Source: DASRJG01 sp032124015 (GTDB lineage: Bacteria; Acidobacteriota; Polarisedimenticolia; Polarisedimenticolales; DASRJG01). From it: a stretch of DNA of 64,000 bases. The position numbers and the translations under genes were made by a program. Position 1 is the first letter of the stretch, and each line of letters opens with the position of its first letter. The notes beneath the pieces are model-generated. The model saw only the letters and a program-made list of their open reading frames with translations, did not search any database and was not told the origin of the DNA. The DNA is taken from assembly GCA_032124015.1 (NCBI GenBank), contig JAQBEH010000124.1:1-64000 (forward strand). The letters run 5' to 3'. This document shows, one piece after another, positions 62,349-64,000 of the stretch.

Positions 62349-63346
62349 CGGCCGTCCGCGGCGAGCGTCACCGCGCGCGCGGTTACCTTGCCGACGATTT
62401 CCTCGAAGCGTCCCGGCATCACGATCCCCGACGCGTTGCGGTGCCCGCCGCCGCCGAACTCCGCGGCCATCTGGGAGACATCGAGATCGCCTTTGGACCG
62501 GAGCGAGACCTTGACCCTGCCGCCGGGCAATTCGCGGAAGAGGATCGACACGCGCACCCCATCGATGGCGAGAAGCGGTGTACTGAACTCCGACGTGTCC
62601 ACGCCCGCGGCGCCGCAGGCTTCGACCATTCCCATCGTGATCCCCGCACTCGCGACGGTGCCGCCTTCGCCCAAGAACACAGACGCCAGCGCACGTCCCA
62701 GAAGGCGGGTGTAGGCCAGCGTGTTGCGCTCGTAGACCTCGCGGTAACAGCGGGTCGGATCCGCGCCGGCCTCCAACAGTTCGGCCGCGACGCGAAAGGC
62801 ACGAGGTGAAGTCGAGTTGAAGCGGAAAAAACCGGTGTCGGTCGCGAGCCCCGCGTAGAGGGCTTCCGCCGCCGCGCGGTCGGGCGTTCCGCCTCGTTCT
62901 CGCACCAGTTCGTAGATGAGCACCGCCGTCGCGCTCGCGGACGTATCGATCACGTTGCGCGCCCACGGCGTCCCGCGCGTGGGGTGATGGTCGATGCACA
63001 ACGTCTTCGCCGTGCGTGCGCGAACCGGCGCCTCCATGCGGCCGAGGCGGTCCGGCGCGGAGTTGTCGACGAGGACGATCGCATCGGCCGCATCCAAGAG
63101 GCCGTCGTGACGACTCGCGTCGTAGCTTTCCGCGAACGGACCGTCGAATTCCAGGAAGCGGAGATCGTGCGGCGTCTCGTCCTGGTTGACGATGCGGACT
63201 TCGAAGCCCATCGACAGCAGGTAGCGGCCCAATCCCACCTGAGACCCGATCGCGTCGCCGTCGGGGTTCACGTGGGTCACCAACACGTAGAGTTTCGCCC
63301 GCTCGATCACCGATCGAAACGCCGCGAAATCCTGCGGTGTGATCAT
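62345..63346 (-). CDS. DHH/DHHA1 phosphoesterase (NrnA-type nanoRNase / pAp phosphatase)
   Basis: The 333-residue enzyme probably degrades nanoRNA or 3'-phosphoadenosine 5'-phosphate. Motifs are VLVTHVNPDGDAIGSQVGLGRYL, AIVLVDNSAPDRLG, KTLCIDHHPT (the DHH site), ALYAGLATDTGFFRF, and the DHHA1 motif FGGGGHRNASGIVMPG. Order and length match NrnA/MgpA. With RNase Y also present, it would suit a bacterium lacking Orn. The ATG overlaps the carbonic-anhydrase-like stop, and its own stop overlaps moaD. Confidence 0.93.
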   Translation of the reverse strand: MITPQDFAAFRSVIERAKLYVLVTHVNPDGDAIGSQVGLGRYLLSMGFEVRIVNQDETPHDLRFLEFDGPFAESYDASRHDGLLDAADAIVLVDNSAPDRLGRMEAPVRARTAKTLCIDHHPTRGTPWARNVIDTSASATAVLIYELVRERGGTPDRAAAEALYAGLATDTGFFRFNSTSPRAFRVAAELLEAGADPTRCYREVYERNTLAYTRLLGRALASVFLGEGGTVASAGITMGMVEACGAAGVDTSEFSTPLLAIDGVRVSILFRELPGGRVKVSLRSKGDLDVSQMAAEFGGGGHRNASGIVMPGRFEEIVGKVTARAVTLAADGR

Positions 63347-63873
63347 GCTCCGCTCCGATACCGCGCCGCGAGGCGAAGATAACTCTCCACACCGTCCCTG
63401 AAGCGCTGCCGCAGTTCCGCGCTCACTTCGCCGCGGATCACCGCGGGGACGCCGGCGGCGATCGCCCCGGATGGCACCTCGAATCCCTCGCGCAGGACCG
63501 CGCCCGCGGCCACGAGCGCGCCGCCGCCGACGCGGCTTCCGGACAGGAGCACGGCGCCCATCCCGATCACGGCGTCATCCTCGACGGTACAGCCGTGGAT
63601 GACGGCGCGGTGCCCGATCGTGACGCGGTTCCCGACGAGAACGGGGAAACCCTTGTCCACGTGAACGACCGTGAGATCCTGGACGTTGGTTTCGTCACCG
63701 ATCGTGATCGGCTCGAGATCGCCGCGCAACACGCACCCGAACCAGACCGAAGCGTAGGCACCGAGGCTCACCCGTCCCGTCAGCGTGGCATTCGGGGCGA
63801 CCCAGGCCTCGCGGTCGAGTTCCACTCTCGTGGCGTACATCACAGGTTCGTCGGACTGGCTCCCCGACGTCAT
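63343..63873 (-). CDS. Gamma carbonic anhydrase family protein
   Basis: The 176-residue left-handed beta-helix protein has hexapeptide repeats (LTGRVSLGAYASVWFGCVLRGDLEPITIGDETNVQDLTVVHVD ... VTIGHRAVIHGCTVEDDAVIGMGAVLLSGSRVGGGALVAAGAVL). The three zinc-binding His residues are in VVHVD, TIGHRAV and IHGC. Many such proteins (YrdA/CaiE-like) lack tested carbonic anhydrase activity, so the name is by fold. ATG at 63873 has GGAGAG 8 bases upstream. It overlaps the DHH gene by 4 bases. Confidence 0.93.
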   Translation of the reverse strand: MTSGSQSDEPVMYATRVELDREAWVAPNATLTGRVSLGAYASVWFGCVLRGDLEPITIGDETNVQDLTVVHVDKGFPVLVGNRVTIGHRAVIHGCTVEDDAVIGMGAVLLSGSRVGGGALVAAGAVLREGFEVPSGAIAAGVPAVIRGEVSAELRQRFRDGVESYLRLAARYRSGA

Positions 63874-63934
63874 CGAGGCTCTCTCCGGGCGGTGGTGAAG
63901 AAGCCGGTCAGCCTAAGCTGCAGCTTCCGCGGTG

Positions 63935-64000
63935 TCAAGATCTCCGGTCGAGGAGTTCCTTGAGGATGAGCGCCTGATACCGCGCGTCGTAATCCGCTCG
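63935..64000 (-). CDS. C-terminal end of an unidentified protein (partial)
   Basis: Reading from the window edge, a frame ends RADYDARYQALILKELLDRR-S then TGA at 63935-63937. Codon use (GAC, GCG, CTC, CGG) is like that of the neighbours, so it is probably the end of a gene whose start is beyond the window. It lies 61 bases upstream of the carbonic-anhydrase-like gene, on the same strand. Too little is visible to name it. Confidence 0.5.
   Translation of the reverse strand, partial: RADYDARYQALILKELLDRRS

Overview
The window is dense, GC-rich bacterial chromosome with about 57 protein genes on both strands, short gaps, many 1-4 base gene overlaps and frequent GTG/TTG starts. No rRNA, tRNA, CRISPR array, prophage or intact insertion sequence was found. 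The organism has an outer membrane: there is an MlaE/MlaF lipid transporter, LPS heptose synthesis, an LpxH-like lipid A enzyme and a large predicted outer-membrane barrel. RNase Y in place of RNase E, a DUF4388 protein, an SPFH/zinc-ribbon protein and a bi-domain polysaccharide oxidoreductase suggest a lineage such as Acidobacteriota or another high-GC phylum near the deltaproteobacteria. This placement is inference only; no rRNA is present to settle it.

Region by region. 1-2.7 kb: lipid transport (mlaF partial, mlaE), a small membrane protein and a plsC-type acyltransferase. 2.7-15.8 kb: a surface-glycan locus. A plus-strand heptose operon (gmhA, GT9 transferase, hldE, hldD) is flanked by minus-strand asnB-like, GT4, FkbM methyltransferase, GT2, flippase and bi-domain oxidoreductase genes. 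The FkbM-GT2-flippase part is visibly lower in GC. 15.8-19.7 kb: a purine nucleoside phosphorylase coupled to a very unusual 1030-residue secreted protein (glycosidase-like, LolA-like and beta-barrel parts). 19.8-23 kb: thiolase, crotonase and glutaryl-CoA dehydrogenase, a short acyl-CoA degradation operon. 23-27 kb: an unknown protein, a DUF4388 protein, acpS and a coiled-coil NYN-domain protein.

27-33.4 kb is a minus-strand operon: zinc-ribbon protein, zinc-ribbon M48 peptidase, TIGR02757 protein, endonuclease IV, queA, tgt, lpxH. 33.5-41.7 kb is a plus-strand housekeeping run: EF-G-like GTPase, asnS, rimO, pgpA, ribF, tmk, holB. 41.7-46.9 kb holds rlmD-like, aroC, nnrD/E and tsaE, with a 487-base unassigned stretch between rlmD and aroC that has features of a structured RNA. 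46.9-54.7 kb is guaB, an SPFH protein with an unknown partner, secA, an S26-type peptidase and an acyl-CoA dehydrogenase. 54.8-64 kb holds a GAF-PP2C phosphatase, a NicO-type transporter, rny, an MBL hydrolase, typA, a TPR-zincin protein, moaE/moaD, nrnA-like, a gamma carbonic anhydrase and the end of one more gene.

Most of the window is core metabolism and envelope biogenesis. The least explained items are the three-part outer-membrane protein, the rlmD-aroC intergenic region, the NYN coiled-coil protein, the DUF4388/unknown divergent pair and the zinc-ribbon/M48 pair.
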